The notes under the pieces were generated by a model. It was not told where the DNA came from, made no database searches, and saw nothing but the letters and a program-made list of their open reading frames with translations. Shown one piece after another: positions 39,378-48,976 of a DNA stretch of 64,000 nt; within the stretch, counting starts at the first letter, position 1, and each line of letters begins with the position of its first letter. This stretch comes from Flavobacterium gillisiae (GTDB lineage: Bacteria; Bacteroidota; Bacteroidia; Flavobacteriales; Flavobacteriaceae). Location: NCBI RefSeq assembly GCF_900107635.1, contig NZ_FNRD01000001.1, positions 248,001 to 312,000 on the forward strand, given 5' to 3'. Made by a program: the position numbers and the translations under genes.

Positions 39378-39795
39378 TAAAATATTTGATATGTAATTTT
39401 TTTTTTTGTTTTTTTTTTAAAATATTTTTGTTTTTTTTTATTTGCTCGTTTTTACAGCCACAGTCCCTATTGATGAGGACTGTAGAGGAGAATGTTTTGA
39501 TGGCTGCCATTAATTTAGTAAGGATCTGTTTTTTGTGATGATAAAAGAGGCTCTTTTTCGGAAATAGAAGCGCTAGGTTTTTTAATTAATTGAGGGTAAA
39601 TAAATTAGGGTTTTATAGAAGGAAATACGGGTAAGTCAGTCTAGGTATTTTAACGGTTGGTTTCCCTTTTTTTGAAAATGATATTTTGATGATGGTTGTC
39701 CCAAATTATCTTTGAGATAAATTAGGGACTCATTTTCTGTAATTACAAAGAACTATCCGCTGTTTTAAATCAGGAATAGGAGCTCAATCTGAACG
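39378..39795. other. gene-free stretch
   Basis: Very A/T-rich with long T runs near 39400-39440. No frame, RNA or repeat could be supported here. Confidence 0.5.
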
Positions 39796-41028
39796 CTATT
39801 TCGCAATGTTCTTCATGATTATATTTGTCGCCCCTTTATTCATTTGAACAAAAGAACTACAGATATGACCTTTTTCACTTCGGAAGCTATCGTCTATAAT
39901 TAAATCTTTAAAAGCGGCGATTAATTCTGTTTCGTTAGAAATGGAGATGCATCCTCCCATGTTGACTAAAGCGGTTGCTTCTGCAAAATGAGAATAATTC
40001 GGTCCTATTATTATTGGAACTCCAAAAGTAGCTGGCTCCAGTAAGTTGTGGACTCCAGGATTCCCGAAACCACCACCTACAAATGCGATGTCAGCATAAC
40101 TATAAATTTTAGTAAGAATACCAACAGTGTCGATGATAAAGACATCAAAATCAGCTAGGTTTTTCTCCTGCATTTCGGAGAATAACACTGTTTTTTTTGT
40201 GATGCTGTTTTTTAGCTGTTCAATTTGGTCCGCTTTTATGTTGTGAGGAGCGATTATGAATTTTACATTCAGTGTATTGGAATTTATAAAATCCAACAAT
40301 AGGGCTTCGTCTTTCGGCCAAGAGCTGCCTACTACTATGGTTAGTGTATTGTTTTTGAATTGTGAAATATAATCTAAATCATTGTCTTTCTCCAAAATTG
40401 CGGCAACGCGGTCAAATCGAGTGTCACCTGAAAAAGCTACATTAGTTTTTCCTAACTGCTGTAGTAATTTTTTGGAGCCTTCATTTTGTACAAAAAAGTA
40501 GCTGAAAGTATCTAATGCTTTTCTGTAAAAGCCTCCGTACCATTTAAAGAACATTTGTTCTTCTCTGAAAATTCCAGAGATTAAATAGGTAGCTGTGTTT
40601 AGTTTTTTCAATTCATTTAAATAATTCAGCCAATATTCATATTTGATGAAAAACACCATGTCTGGGTGAACGAGATCAAGGAATCGTTGTGCATTTTTTT
40701 TGGAGTCTAACGGTAAATACACTGTAACGTCTGCAACTGTGTTGTTTTTACGGACTTCATACCCTGAAGGAGAAAAGAATGTAATGACGATTTTGTGCAG
40801 CGGATATTTTTCTTTGATTTTTTCTATTACCGGTAAACCTTGCTCGTATTCCCCTAATGAGGCGGCATGAAACCAAATCGTTTTATCTGAAGGCTTTATT
40901 TTTTGTTCTAAAGTGGGGAAAACAATTTTTCGACCATCGACAAAAAGCTTGATTTTTGAATTGAACAGCGCAATGAAGTTGAGTAATGAACCAGTAATTT
41001 GAATTACTATGTTATAAAGAAAATGCAT
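39796..41028 (-). CDS. waaA: 3-deoxy-D-manno-octulosonic acid transferase
   Basis: 410 aa, GT30 family, usual length. It adds Kdo to lipid A precursor at the inner membrane. An N-terminal membrane-associated segment (FLYNIVIQITGSLLNFIALF) precedes the Kdo transferase domain with IWFHAASLGEYEQGLPVIEK (catalytic Glu in GEYEQ) and a C-terminal nucleotide-sugar part with VGGGFGNPGVHNLLEPATFG and PNYSHFAEATAL. Stands alone. Confidence 0.92.
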   Translation of the reverse strand: MHFLYNIVIQITGSLLNFIALFNSKIKLFVDGRKIVFPTLEQKIKPSDKTIWFHAASLGEYEQGLPVIEKIKEKYPLHKIVITFFSPSGYEVRKNNTVADVTVYLPLDSKKNAQRFLDLVHPDMVFFIKYEYWLNYLNELKKLNTATYLISGIFREEQMFFKWYGGFYRKALDTFSYFFVQNEGSKKLLQQLGKTNVAFSGDTRFDRVAAILEKDNDLDYISQFKNNTLTIVVGSSWPKDEALLLDFINSNTLNVKFIIAPHNIKADQIEQLKNSITKKTVLFSEMQEKNLADFDVFIIDTVGILTKIYSYADIAFVGGGFGNPGVHNLLEPATFGVPIIIGPNYSHFAEATALVNMGGCISISNETELIAAFKDLIIDDSFRSEKGHICSSFVQMNKGATNIIMKNIAK

Positions 41029-41249
41029 ACCGGAATTTTTATTTCGCTAAAATACAGTTTCTTTTGTTTATCATTTAAATCTTAGTGCTTAAATTCATAT
41101 TTTTGCAAGTAAGAGTTTTAATAAAGTCTAAAAAAATTACTTCGATTTTTAAAAGCGCTACAACTGAATCGTAAAACAGCAATCTGCCTCTTTTGCGTGT
41201 TTTGTATCTTTTTTGAACAAGTAGGTTAATTGGTTTAAATTAAATATAA

Positions 41250-42380
41250 ATGAAAAAAATCCAAATGGTTGACCTAAAAAGTCAATACGAAAAAATAAAA
41301 GAAACCGTAAACATTTCTATCCAAGAGGTTTTAGATACAAATACCTATATTAATGGGCCACAGGTTCACCAATTCCAAAAATCTTTAGAAGAGTATCTAG
41401 ATGTTAAGCATGTAATTCCTTGTGCAAACGGAACAGATGCCTTGCAAATTGCGATGATGGGATTAGATTTAAAACCCGGTGACGAAGTAATTACTGCTGA
41501 TTTTACTTTTGCTGCAACAGTTGAGGTAATTGCTTTATTGCAATTGACTCCCGTTTTGGTCGATGTAGATCTGTACAATATGAATATTTCTATCGATGCA
41601 ATTAAAAAGGCCATTACGCCAAAAACAAAAGCAATAGTTCCTGTTCACTTATTTGGTCGTGCGGCTAATATGGAAGCTATTATGGCAATTGCCAAAGAGC
41701 ATAACCTATACGTAATCGAAGATAATGCGCAAGCCATTGGAGCTAATTGTAAATTTTCTGATGGAACCAAGAAGAAAGCAGGAACCATTGGTCATGTGGC
41801 GTCAACTTCCTTTTTTCCTTCTAAAAATTTAGGCTGTTATGGAGACGGTGGAGCCATTTTTACTAATGATGATGCATTGGCTCACAAACTTCGCGGAATT
41901 GTAAATCACGGAATGTATGAGCGCTACCATCATGATGTGGTAGGAGTAAATTCTCGTTTAGATAGTATTCAAGCAGCAGTTTTGAACGCTAAATTACCTT
42001 TATTGGATCAATATGGCAAAGCCAGACAGGATGCAGCACGTAAATATTCCGCTGCATTTGAAGGACATAAAAACATCATCGCGCCAACTATTTGTGACAT
42101 CTGCGACTGCCATGTCTTTCATCAATATACCTTACGTATTGTAGATGGAGACCGAGATGGTTTGATGAAACATCTGTTAAGCAAAGATATTCCATGTGCG
42201 ATTTATTACCCAATTCCATTGCACTCACAAAAAGCATATTTAGATTCAAGATATAAAGAAGAAGACTTCCCAGTAACAAATCAATTGGTAAAAGAGGTGA
42301 TTTCGCTTCCTATGCATACGGAACTAGATGATGAACAAATAAAATTCATAACGGATAGCGTTTTAGAGTTTTTTAAATAA
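41250..42380 (+). CDS. DegT/DnrJ/EryC1-type sugar aminotransferase
   Basis: 376 aa, PLP-dependent transfer of an amino group to a nucleotide-linked keto sugar for lipopolysaccharide or other glycans. Visible: CANGTDALQIAMMGLDLKPG, ITADFTFAATVEVI, VPVHLFGRAANME, EDNAQAIGANC and the PLP lysine in STSFFPSKNLGCYGDGGA. The exact sugar cannot be told from sequence; WlbE/WbpE-like enzymes are close in form. Located with galE and waaA, which suits a surface-glycan role. Confidence 0.9.
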   Translation: MKKIQMVDLKSQYEKIKETVNISIQEVLDTNTYINGPQVHQFQKSLEEYLDVKHVIPCANGTDALQIAMMGLDLKPGDEVITADFTFAATVEVIALLQLTPVLVDVDLYNMNISIDAIKKAITPKTKAIVPVHLFGRAANMEAIMAIAKEHNLYVIEDNAQAIGANCKFSDGTKKKAGTIGHVASTSFFPSKNLGCYGDGGAIFTNDDALAHKLRGIVNHGMYERYHHDVVGVNSRLDSIQAAVLNAKLPLLDQYGKARQDAARKYSAAFEGHKNIIAPTICDICDCHVFHQYTLRIVDGDRDGLMKHLLSKDIPCAIYYPIPLHSQKAYLDSRYKEEDFPVTNQLVKEVISLPMHTELDDEQIKFITDSVLEFFK

Positions 42381-42386
42381 TTTTTT

Positions 42387-42490
42387 CAGGAGCTATTTCC
42401 TGCTTTCCACTATATCTTTTTATCCTGAACTTGTTTCAAAATCTTGAAACAAGTTCAGGATAAAAAGGATGCCGTTTCAATCAGGGCTAT
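42387..42490. repeat. dispersed palindromic repeat, copy A
   Basis: Ends AGCTATTTCCTGCTTTCCAC and CCGTTTCAATCAGGGCT surround a core palindrome (42417-42466) with 22-base arms around TCCTGAACTTGTTTCA. The same ends recur near 44957-45044 and, inverted, near 51060-51172. Confidence 0.7.
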
Positions 42491-42520
42491 AAAAACGAGT
42501 CCGAATAATAAAGAATTAAA

Positions 42521-43534
42521 ATGAAAATACTAGTAACAGGAGGTTTAGGTTTTATAGGATCTCACACCGTTGTCGAATTGCAAAACGAAGGCTTTGATGT
42601 GATAATTGTGGATGATCTTTCTAATACCTCATTAAAAGTATTAGACGGTATCGATGCCATTACAGGAAAAATTCCGGCATTCGAAAAACTGGATTTACGG
42701 GACAAGAATAAAGTACAGGATTTTTTCAAAAGACACCATGATATTTCAGGCGTAATCCATTTTGCAGCTTCAAAAGCGGTAGGTGAAAGCGTCGAGAATC
42801 CGTTGTTGTATTATGAAAACAACATCAATGCATTGGTTTATGTGCTGCAAGGATTGCAGAAAATGAACGAAGCTAACTTTATTTTCAGTTCGTCTTGTAC
42901 CGTTTATGGTCAAGCTGAAATAATGCCGATTAATGAAGACGCATCGATTCAAACTGCAATGTCTCCTTATGGAAATACCAAACAAATAGGAGAGGAAATC
43001 ATCACTGATGTTGCTAAAGTATCTAATATTAATGCAATATTATTGCGTTATTTCAACCCGATAGGAGCACATCCTTCAGCTGAAATTGGTGAATTGCCTA
43101 TTGGTGTACCTCAAAACTTGGTGCCGTTTATTACGCAAACTGGTTTTGGATTGCGAAAAGAACTTTCAGTTTATGGAGACGATTATCCTACGCCTGACGG
43201 AACAGCAGTACGGGATTATATTCACGTTGTAGATTTGGCGAAAGCCCATGTCATCGCTTTACAAAGATTGTTAAATAAAAAGAATGTCACTAAAGTAGAA
43301 ACCTTCAACTTAGGCACAGGAACAGGAAGTTCAGTATTAGAAGTCATCAAAGCTTTCGAAAAAGTAAGCGGACAAAAATTACCTTATAAAACTGTAGCCC
43401 GCAGAGAAGGAGATATTACTTCGGCTTATGCGAATACAGATAAAGCCAATACGGTTCTAGGCTGGAAAGCACAATCTACACTTGAAGAAGCTATGGCGAG
43501 CGCCTGGAAGTGGGAACAAAAAATAAGAAGTTAA
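42521..43534 (+). CDS. galE: UDP-glucose 4-epimerase
   Basis: 337 aa, extended short-chain dehydrogenase. It interconverts UDP-glucose and UDP-galactose with bound NAD. Seen: GGLGFIGSHTVVELQNEGFD (nucleotide fold), HFAASKAVGESVENP, SSSCTVYG, and the catalytic YxxxK in SPYGNTKQIGEE. C-terminal substrate part with RDYIHVVDLAKAH and NLGTGTGSSVLEV. Its own terminator follows. Confidence 0.95.
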   Translation: MKILVTGGLGFIGSHTVVELQNEGFDVIIVDDLSNTSLKVLDGIDAITGKIPAFEKLDLRDKNKVQDFFKRHHDISGVIHFAASKAVGESVENPLLYYENNINALVYVLQGLQKMNEANFIFSSSCTVYGQAEIMPINEDASIQTAMSPYGNTKQIGEEIITDVAKVSNINAILLRYFNPIGAHPSAEIGELPIGVPQNLVPFITQTGFGLRKELSVYGDDYPTPDGTAVRDYIHVVDLAKAHVIALQRLLNKKNVTKVETFNLGTGTGSSVLEVIKAFEKVSGQKLPYKTVARREGDITSAYANTDKANTVLGWKAQSTLEEAMASAWKWEQKIRS

Positions 43535-43540
43535 GGATAT

Positions 43541-43573
43541 AAAAATGGCTGCCAATTGGCAGCCATTTTTTTG
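43541..43573 (+). terminator. terminator of galE
   Basis: Stem AAAATGGCTGCCAA / TTGGCAGCCATTTT with almost no loop, then a T tract. Confidence 0.88.
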
Positions 43574-43577
43574 TGGA

Positions 43578-43832
43578 TTATTTTTCAGCGTCTTCTTTCA
43601 TTTTATCTGCTTTCGCATCCATTTTTTCAGCACCTTCTTTCATCGTGTTGCTAATTTTAACCTTAGTAGAATCTAAGGCCGCATCAACTTTAACGGCTGC
43701 TGTGTCTACAGCGTCACCCATTTCTGTGCCTATTGCATCAGTAGCTTCACCTACTTGATCTTTAGTTTCCTGCTTACAAGAAACCAATGTTAAAGTTGCA
43801 ACAACTGCTAATCCTAAAAGTGTTTTTTTCAT
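43578..43832 (-). CDS. small helical lipoprotein, 84 aa
   Basis: Lipobox LVSC with Cys19 followed by KQ. The mature part is a long amphipathic helix with Asp/Lys/Ala repeats (VGEATDAIGTEMGDAVDTAA, MKEGAEKMDAKADKMKEDAE), as in stress-related small lipoproteins. Function unknown. Confidence 0.82.
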   Translation of the reverse strand: MKKTLLGLAVVATLTLVSCKQETKDQVGEATDAIGTEMGDAVDTAAVKVDAALDSTKVKISNTMKEGAEKMDAKADKMKEDAEK

Positions 43833-43972
43833 GTTTCTGTATTTTTATTAATTAATGATCGGAATGTATTTATTCCTTGTATAAAGATAAATGAAAAATC
43901 CCCACAAATTTTTGTTGTGAGGATTATTTTTATGTTTGAAACTGAATAGTAAAAACTGCGACTGAATACTAA

Positions 43973-44848
43973 TTACGCATTCGCCGTAGCTGCTTCTTTA
44001 TCTATTTTTCCAATTAATCCGGCCAATACTTTTCCTGGGCCAACTTCAGTAAACAAAGTGGCACCATCAGCAATCATTTGCTGTACAGATTGTGTCCATT
44101 TTACTGGAGCTGTCAATTGGATGATTAGGTTTTTCTTAATCTCTTCTGGAGACGAAACTGCAGTCGCCGTTACATTTTGATATACTGGGCAAATAGGAGT
44201 AGAGAAAGTAGTCGCTTCAATCGCTGCAGCTAGTTCTTCTCTTGCCGGTTCCATCATTGGGGAGTGGAATGCACCACCTACCGGTAATAACAAAGCGCGT
44301 TTTGCACCCGCTTCTTTCATCGCAACACAAGCTGCTTCAACAGCCGTTGTTTCTCCTGAAATAACTAATTGTCCTGGGCAGTTGTAGTTTGCAGCCACAA
44401 CAACACCGTCGATCGAAGCACAAACTTCTTCTACAATAGTGTCAGCAAGTCCTAAAACGGCCGCCATTGTTGAAGGTGTTATTTCACATGCTTTTTGCAT
44501 TGCAAGAGCACGTTGCGAAACTAATTTCAATCCGTCTTCAAACGATAAAGCACCATTAGCAACTAATGCCGAAAATTCTCCTAATGAATGTCCCGCTACC
44601 ATTTCTGGTTTGAAATCATCACCTAAAGTTTTAGCTAAAATCACTGAATGTAAAAATACCGCTGGTTGCGTTACTTTAGTTTCTTTTAATTCTTCCGCCG
44701 TACCTTCAAACATAATGTCTGTGATTCGGAAACCTAATATTTCGTTTGCTTTTTCAAATAAGTCCTTTGCTAATGCAGAGCTTTCGTATAAGTCTTTACC
44801 CATTCCTGTGAATTGCGCGCCTTGACCTGGAAATACATATGCTTTCAT
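43973..44848 (-). CDS. fabD: malonyl-CoA:ACP transacylase
   Basis: 291 aa, moves malonyl from CoA to acyl carrier protein in fatty acid synthesis. KAYVFPGQGAQFTGMGKDLY begins the protein, the nucleophile Ser is in VAGHSLGEFSAL, and the supporting His lies in GGAFHSPMMEPA. The ATG at 44848 is chosen because it gives the normal N-terminus; the longer frame adds a tail not seen in the family. Confidence 0.95.
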   Translation of the reverse strand: MKAYVFPGQGAQFTGMGKDLYESSALAKDLFEKANEILGFRITDIMFEGTAEELKETKVTQPAVFLHSVILAKTLGDDFKPEMVAGHSLGEFSALVANGALSFEDGLKLVSQRALAMQKACEITPSTMAAVLGLADTIVEEVCASIDGVVVAANYNCPGQLVISGETTAVEAACVAMKEAGAKRALLLPVGGAFHSPMMEPAREELAAAIEATTFSTPICPVYQNVTATAVSSPEEIKKNLIIQLTAPVKWTQSVQQMIADGATLFTEVGPGKVLAGLIGKIDKEAATANA

Positions 44849-44956
44849 AAAAAGTTGTTTAAAGTTTAAGGTTTCAAGTTTATCTGATGATTGAAATAAA
44901 ACCGTCTGCAAAAATACTATTTTTTTTAGGAGCAGCAACTTTTGTTCTTCTAATCA

Positions 44957-45044
44957 ACAATTGTCCTGCTGTGCGCTACAATCTTTTTGTCCTGAAATAA
45001 ATTCAGGATAAAAAGGATTTTCACTTCCATCAGGGCTAGAGAGA
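44957..45044. repeat. dispersed palindromic repeat, copy B
   Basis: Same plan as copy A: CCTGCTGTGCGCTACAATC at one end, core TGTCCTGAAATAAATTCAGGA, then AAAAAGGATTTTCACTTCC and ATCAGGGCT. Confidence 0.65.
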
Positions 45045-45065
45045 AACAGTAGGGTTTTCAATAAA

Positions 45066-45100
45066 CAAAAAAAGCGTTGTGCTTATAACAACGCTTTTGT
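45066..45100 (-). terminator. terminator after the pirin/OsmC operon
   Basis: Stem AAAAGCGTTGT / ACAACGCTTTT; the minus strand continues into T. It follows the operon's last gene by 40 nt. Confidence 0.8.
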
Positions 45101-45139
45101 CTATAAAATAGGAGTAAATCCTAGGTATGTGGTTGTAAA

Positions 45140-45667
45140 TTACAATTCGATGGAATTGATGATTTCTAGCAACTGATTGTTTAAATCGGTATTAATGATT
45201 CCATTTTTAGCATCAAAATTTTCATTGAAGCTCGGTAACGAGAAACTTCCTTTGATTACAGCACCTTGAAAAGGAAAACGATTTTTTGCAATTTCTAAAA
45301 CAGAACTTCCTCCTCTTGGCCCTGGTGATGTGGCTAATATGAGGGTTTGTTTTTCTTGGAATGTTTTAGCGTGAATTCTCGAAGTCCAGTCAAATATATT
45401 TTTAAAAGCAGTAGAATAGGCACCGTTATGTTCAGCAAAAGAGATCACAAGTAAGTCTGCAGTTCCCAATTTAGCATAAAAATCAGTTGCTAACGCTGGA
45501 ATTCCAGTTGCTGTTTCTTTGTCGGTTGAGAAAATTGGCATTTCATAATCATTCAAGTCTAAAACTTCTACTGACGCATTTTCAAATTGTCCGGAAGCAT
45601 AAGTAGCTAATTGTTTATTGATAGAGTCTTTACTAGATGAAGCACCAAAAGCGATAATTTTTTTCAT
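45140..45667 (-). CDS. NAD(P)H-dependent FMN reductase-like oxidoreductase
   Basis: 175 aa flavodoxin-like fold. KKIIAFGASSSKDSINKQLA is the flavin-phosphate loop, LLVISFAEHNGAYSTAFKNI the second flavin loop, and LILATSPGPRGGSSVLEI the third. Such proteins reduce quinones, azo dyes or chromate. Last gene of the five-gene operon. Confidence 0.88.
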   Translation of the reverse strand: MKKIIAFGASSSKDSINKQLATYASGQFENASVEVLDLNDYEMPIFSTDKETATGIPALATDFYAKLGTADLLVISFAEHNGAYSTAFKNIFDWTSRIHAKTFQEKQTLILATSPGPRGGSSVLEIAKNRFPFQGAVIKGSFSLPSFNENFDAKNGIINTDLNNQLLEIINSIEL

Positions 45668-45669
45668 TT

Positions 45670-45894
45670 TTATTTATTTTTAAAATAGGTTAATGCTCCT
45701 GAAGGGCATTTATTTACGGTATCTATAATTTTCTCCGTCGAAGAGGCCTCAATTTTTATCCAAGGCTTTTCTTTGGGTTGGAACACATCAGGATTGTTGC
45801 GAACACAGTTTCCTGAATGAATGCATTTGGCAGATTGCCATACCACGGTAACTTCACCATTGGTATATTCCTTTTTAATGTCTTTAGCGTCCAT
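45670..45894 (-). CDS. YjdI-like mono-cluster iron-sulfur protein, 74 aa
   Basis: Begins MDAKDIKKEYTNGEVTVVWQ; the region AKCIHSGNCVRNNPDVF and a later CPSG give the Cys set for a single Fe-S cluster (Fer4_19 family). It lies two bases from each operon neighbour, suggesting it serves one of them as an electron carrier; that is inference. Confidence 0.85.
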   Translation of the reverse strand: MDAKDIKKEYTNGEVTVVWQSAKCIHSGNCVRNNPDVFQPKEKPWIKIEASSTEKIIDTVNKCPSGALTYFKNK

Positions 45895-45896
45895 AA

Positions 45897-46304
45897 TTAT
45901 AGCGTTGTGTTAATTACAATATTGTTTTTTAATAGTTTCGACACCGGACATTTTTCGGCAATAATTAATAATCGCTTCTTAATGTCGTCTTCAATTTCTG
46001 TTGGAAAACTAATTGATCTCGAAATTGTTGTAGTGAGTTCAGGATCGCTTTCTTGGTAAAAATTCAAAGAAATATTTATTTCAGGAATATCCCATCCTTT
46101 TCGATCAATATACATTCTCAAAGTCGATAACGTACATGCGGCCAAAGAGGCTAGGAGTGTAGAAAAAGGATCTGGGCCAAGGTCTTTTCCATCAATACTC
46201 TCAGGTTCGTCCATAATAAGTTGGCCGTTTCTCCAAGTGATAGTGCACAAATACTTTTGAATACCGATGTGTCCAGTAATATCTTTTTCTAATACATTTT
46301 CCAT
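45897..46304 (-). CDS. OsmC-family peroxiredoxin-like protein
   Basis: 135 aa. The family reduces organic hydroperoxides through two cysteines. Here LLASLAACTLSTLRMYIDRK holds the first Cys and LLIIAEKCPVSKLLKNNIVI the second, with the usual central helix and strands between. Within the redox operon. Confidence 0.88.
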   Translation of the reverse strand: MENVLEKDITGHIGIQKYLCTITWRNGQLIMDEPESIDGKDLGPDPFSTLLASLAACTLSTLRMYIDRKGWDIPEINISLNFYQESDPELTTTISRSISFPTEIEDDIKKRLLIIAEKCPVSKLLKNNIVINTTL

Positions 46305-46339
46305 ACTTTAATTTTTAAAATTAGGCCTTTCGGGCTAGA

Positions 46340-46624
46340 TTACAAAACGTCTCTGAATTCAGGGGTTTTGTCAAAAACGTTCTTCGCAAATGGACATAAG
46401 GGCAGAATTGTAATTCCGTTTTCTCGGGCAAATTCAACTGCTTTCAGGATCATTTTCTTGCCAAAACCTTTGCCGTTGTTCCCCGGATTTACTTCAGTGT
46501 GGTCAATGATAATTTGAGTTGTACCAGCAAAGACAAATGTCATTTTTGCTTCGATTTTATCATCGACTTTTATATAAAACGAACCCTTTTTATCATTGTG
46601 TTCTAATTGTATTACTTCTGCCAT
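46340..46624 (-). CDS. YjdJ-like GNAT acetyltransferase, 94 aa
   Basis: Short acetyltransferase of the Gcn5-related GCN5-like YjdJ type. Seen: IIDHTEVNPGNNGKGFGKKM with the acetyl-CoA loop (NNGKGFGKK), and ENGITILPLCPFAKNVFDKT at the end. Co-occurs with YjdI-like proteins in other bacteria. Confidence 0.85.
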   Translation of the reverse strand: MAEVIQLEHNDKKGSFYIKVDDKIEAKMTFVFAGTTQIIIDHTEVNPGNNGKGFGKKMILKAVEFARENGITILPLCPFAKNVFDKTPEFRDVL

Positions 46625-46637
46625 AATATGTTTATTA

Positions 46638-47354
46638 TTAGAGTTGCATTGGGATTTCCATTAATAAGAACTCAGCATCTGAAGTTACTTCAATATCCAG
46701 AGCAGTAACATCCCAAATTCCGAAGCCGTCTCTAGTTTCTAATTCTTGTCCGTTAATCGTTAATTTCCCAGAAAGTATAAATGCATAAACACCATTACCT
46801 TCTTTTTTTATATCGTAAGCGGCTGTCACTCCTTTGTCAAATTTACCCAAATGAAACCAAGCATCCTGATGAATCCAAACGCCTTCATCTTCTGCATTTG
46901 GCGAAAGAATTTGTTGGAGTTTGTTTTTTCTTTCTTCTGGGTTCAAAGAAATTTGTTGGTATCTCGGTTCTACGTTTCTTTTATTTGGGAAAACCCAAAT
47001 TTGCAACAATTTCGTTCTTTGGTCTTCGTTTGGATTGAATTCGCTGTGCTTTACTCCAGTTCCAGCACTCATGACTTGTACGTCACCATTTTTGATAATT
47101 TCTGTATTTCCCATACTGTCTTTGTGAGCCAAATCTCCTTCAAGCGGAATGGTGATAATTTCCATGTTATCATGTGGATGTGTACCAAAACCCATTCCTG
47201 CAGCTATCGTATCGTCATTCAAAACGCGTAAGGCTCCAAACTGCACTCGGTCTGCATTGTACCAACTTCCAAAACTAAAACTATGATACGCATTCAACCA
47301 TCCGTGATCTGCGTGTCCTCTTGTATCTGCTTTATGTAAAACTGTATTTTCCAT
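46638..47354 (-). CDS. pirin-family bicupin (YhhW-like)
   Basis: 238 aa with two cupin domains. The metal site is in the first: GFGTHPHDNMEIITIPLEGD, then GTGVKHSEFNPNE. Relatives act as quercetin 2,3-dioxygenases or redox sensors. First gene of the operon, with a -7 box upstream. Confidence 0.9.
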   Translation of the reverse strand: MENTVLHKADTRGHADHGWLNAYHSFSFGSWYNADRVQFGALRVLNDDTIAAGMGFGTHPHDNMEIITIPLEGDLAHKDSMGNTEIIKNGDVQVMSAGTGVKHSEFNPNEDQRTKLLQIWVFPNKRNVEPRYQQISLNPEERKNKLQQILSPNAEDEGVWIHQDAWFHLGKFDKGVTAAYDIKKEGNGVYAFILSGKLTINGQELETRDGFGIWDVTALDIEVTSDAEFLLMEIPMQL

Positions 47355-47384
47355 GATGAAATAAATTTAGTGATTATTATAATA

Positions 47385-47392
47385 CAAATTTA
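47385..47392 (-). promoter_or_regulatory. -7 box for the pirin/OsmC operon
   Basis: The minus strand reads TAAATTTG, exact TAnnTTTG, 31 nt upstream of the pirin start. Confidence 0.55.
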
Positions 47393-47554
47393 CAACCATT
47401 GAATGGAGAGGGCACTTAATTTAGGTTAAGAAAAAAAGTGTTCGGTGTTCAGTTTTAAGTATTCAGTTTCGTTTGGTGCATATTTTTAAAACCGTAATTT
47501 ATTTCGGGTTTTTTGATCGTTGAGACAATTCTGATCACTAATTCAAACTGATTA

Positions 47555-48130
47555 CTACTTCCTGAGTAACTTCGATTTCATCTTGCTGAAAAATTCCGGT
47601 GTAACACCAATGTAAGAGGCAATCTGTTTTTGAGGTACTTTTTGAAGTAACGTAGGATATTTTCTGCGAAATTTTTCAAAGCGTTCTTCTGCTGATAAAC
47701 TTAGATTATCCATGAGGCGTTCTTGGTTGGCCACCAAGGAGTTTTCGGTCAGGATTCTGAAAAAGCGTTCCAGTTTAGGAATTTCAGCGTATAGAAAATC
47801 TTGGTTTTCTTTCGAAAGCATAACGATTTCGGCATCTTCTAAAACTTCGATAAATAGATTACCTGGTTTTTGCGAAATTAAGCTGTACATGTCGCCAATC
47901 CACCAACCTTCGCAGGCGAAAGTTAAAATATGTTCGACTATATTATCATTGATATTGAAACTTCTCAGAATCCCCGAATTCACAAAATAGGAATGTTTGC
48001 AAATTTGCCCAGAATTCAATAAAATAGTTTTAGCTTTAAAAGTATGCGTTTCAGTTTTAGATAGAAACAATAGTTGCTCTTCTGGAGTAAGTGAAATGTG
48101 TTTACTAATATTTTGAATGAGTAGTGACAC
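47555..48130 (-). CDS. Crp/Fnr-family transcription regulator
   Basis: 191 aa. Cyclic-nucleotide-binding-like beta barrel in the first about 120 residues (LLNSGQICKHSYFVNSGILR) and a C-terminal helix-turn-helix (VPQKQIASYIGVTPEFFSKM). The cAMP contact residues are not conserved, as in most Bacteroidota members. It overlaps the DUF6370 gene by one base. Confidence 0.88.
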   Translation of the reverse strand: MSLLIQNISKHISLTPEEQLLFLSKTETHTFKAKTILLNSGQICKHSYFVNSGILRSFNINDNIVEHILTFACEGWWIGDMYSLISQKPGNLFIEVLEDAEIVMLSKENQDFLYAEIPKLERFFRILTENSLVANQERLMDNLSLSAEERFEKFRRKYPTLLQKVPQKQIASYIGVTPEFFSKMKSKLLRK

Positions 48131-48465
48131 TATTTTTGCTCTGTTTCCTTTTCTTCAGGAAGTAGTTTGAATGATGAAACTACAAAACGATTGTTTTTTA
48201 TTTCACCTACAACTGCTGCTTTTCTAATAGCTGCACAAAAACCGTCATTGGCATGTGCATCACCATGGGAATCAATGGAAGTGCCGTCAACAAAATAAGG
48301 TTTCCCGTCAATACGAACAGCTAATTCGCAGCCGTATCCTTCCATTTCAAACTGGCATTGTCCACAAGCAGCCTCTACTATTTGAGATTTTGATTGTTCT
48401 TTTTTATCTTGTGCATTGACGAGCAAGATTGAAAATAGGAATAGCGCTGTTATGTGTTTTCTCAT
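48130..48465 (-). CDS. DUF6370-type exported protein, 111 aa
   Basis: Signal peptide at about residues 1-18. The mature part carries AACGQCQFEMEGYGCELAVR and IDSHGDAHANDGFCAAIRKA: four Cys and two His that could bind a metal ion. Family function unknown. Coupled to the Crp/Fnr gene. Confidence 0.82.
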   Translation of the reverse strand: MRKHITALFLFSILLVNAQDKKEQSKSQIVEAACGQCQFEMEGYGCELAVRIDGKPYFVDGTSIDSHGDAHANDGFCAAIRKAAVVGEIKNNRFVVSSFKLLPEEKETEQK

Positions 48466-48522
48466 TTTTTAAAATTTGATAACGACAAGATAGTTATTTT
48501 TTTTCAACTCACGACATACTTT

Positions 48523-48885
48523 TTAATTGGAATAATTCTTAAACATATAGATCCATAGTAGTCTTGACAACCTAATATTGAAAGGAGATAGCGCTAGCAT
48601 TACGGCCATAATGATTGGGATCATTCGTAAGTCAAAAGTTTGTTCAAAGAAAAAATGTGCGATAAGATAAGTCGCAATTCCTTGTGCTACAGATAATCCA
48701 TAATTGACGTACATAGCACCAAAAAAGTAACCCGGTTCTTTCTCAAATTTAAAATTGCAGTTAGGACAATATTCATTCATTTTTGGAAAACTGAATTTAA
48801 AAAAGATGCTTTTTTCTTTAAATACCTTGCCTTTAAGACAGTTTGGGCAATCATTATTTAGGATGTGAACGAGTGAGTTTGACAT
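48523..48885 (-). CDS. DUF983 family membrane protein
   Basis: 120 aa from the ATG at 48885. The zinc-ribbon-like start (NNDCPNCLKGKVF, YCPNCNFKFE) is followed by two membrane segments (FFGAMYVNYGLSVAQGIATY, MIPIIMAVMLALSPFNI). Function unknown. Confidence 0.86.
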   Translation of the reverse strand: MSNSLVHILNNDCPNCLKGKVFKEKSIFFKFSFPKMNEYCPNCNFKFEKEPGYFFGAMYVNYGLSVAQGIATYLIAHFFFEQTFDLRMIPIIMAVMLALSPFNIRLSRLLWIYMFKNYSN

Positions 48886-48976
48886 TTTGTAATTTTTGTC
48901 AAAGGTATTTGATATTAACGTGACAGGTATTTTATATATTCGCTTGTTATAGCACAATAAAGACATTATCTTACTT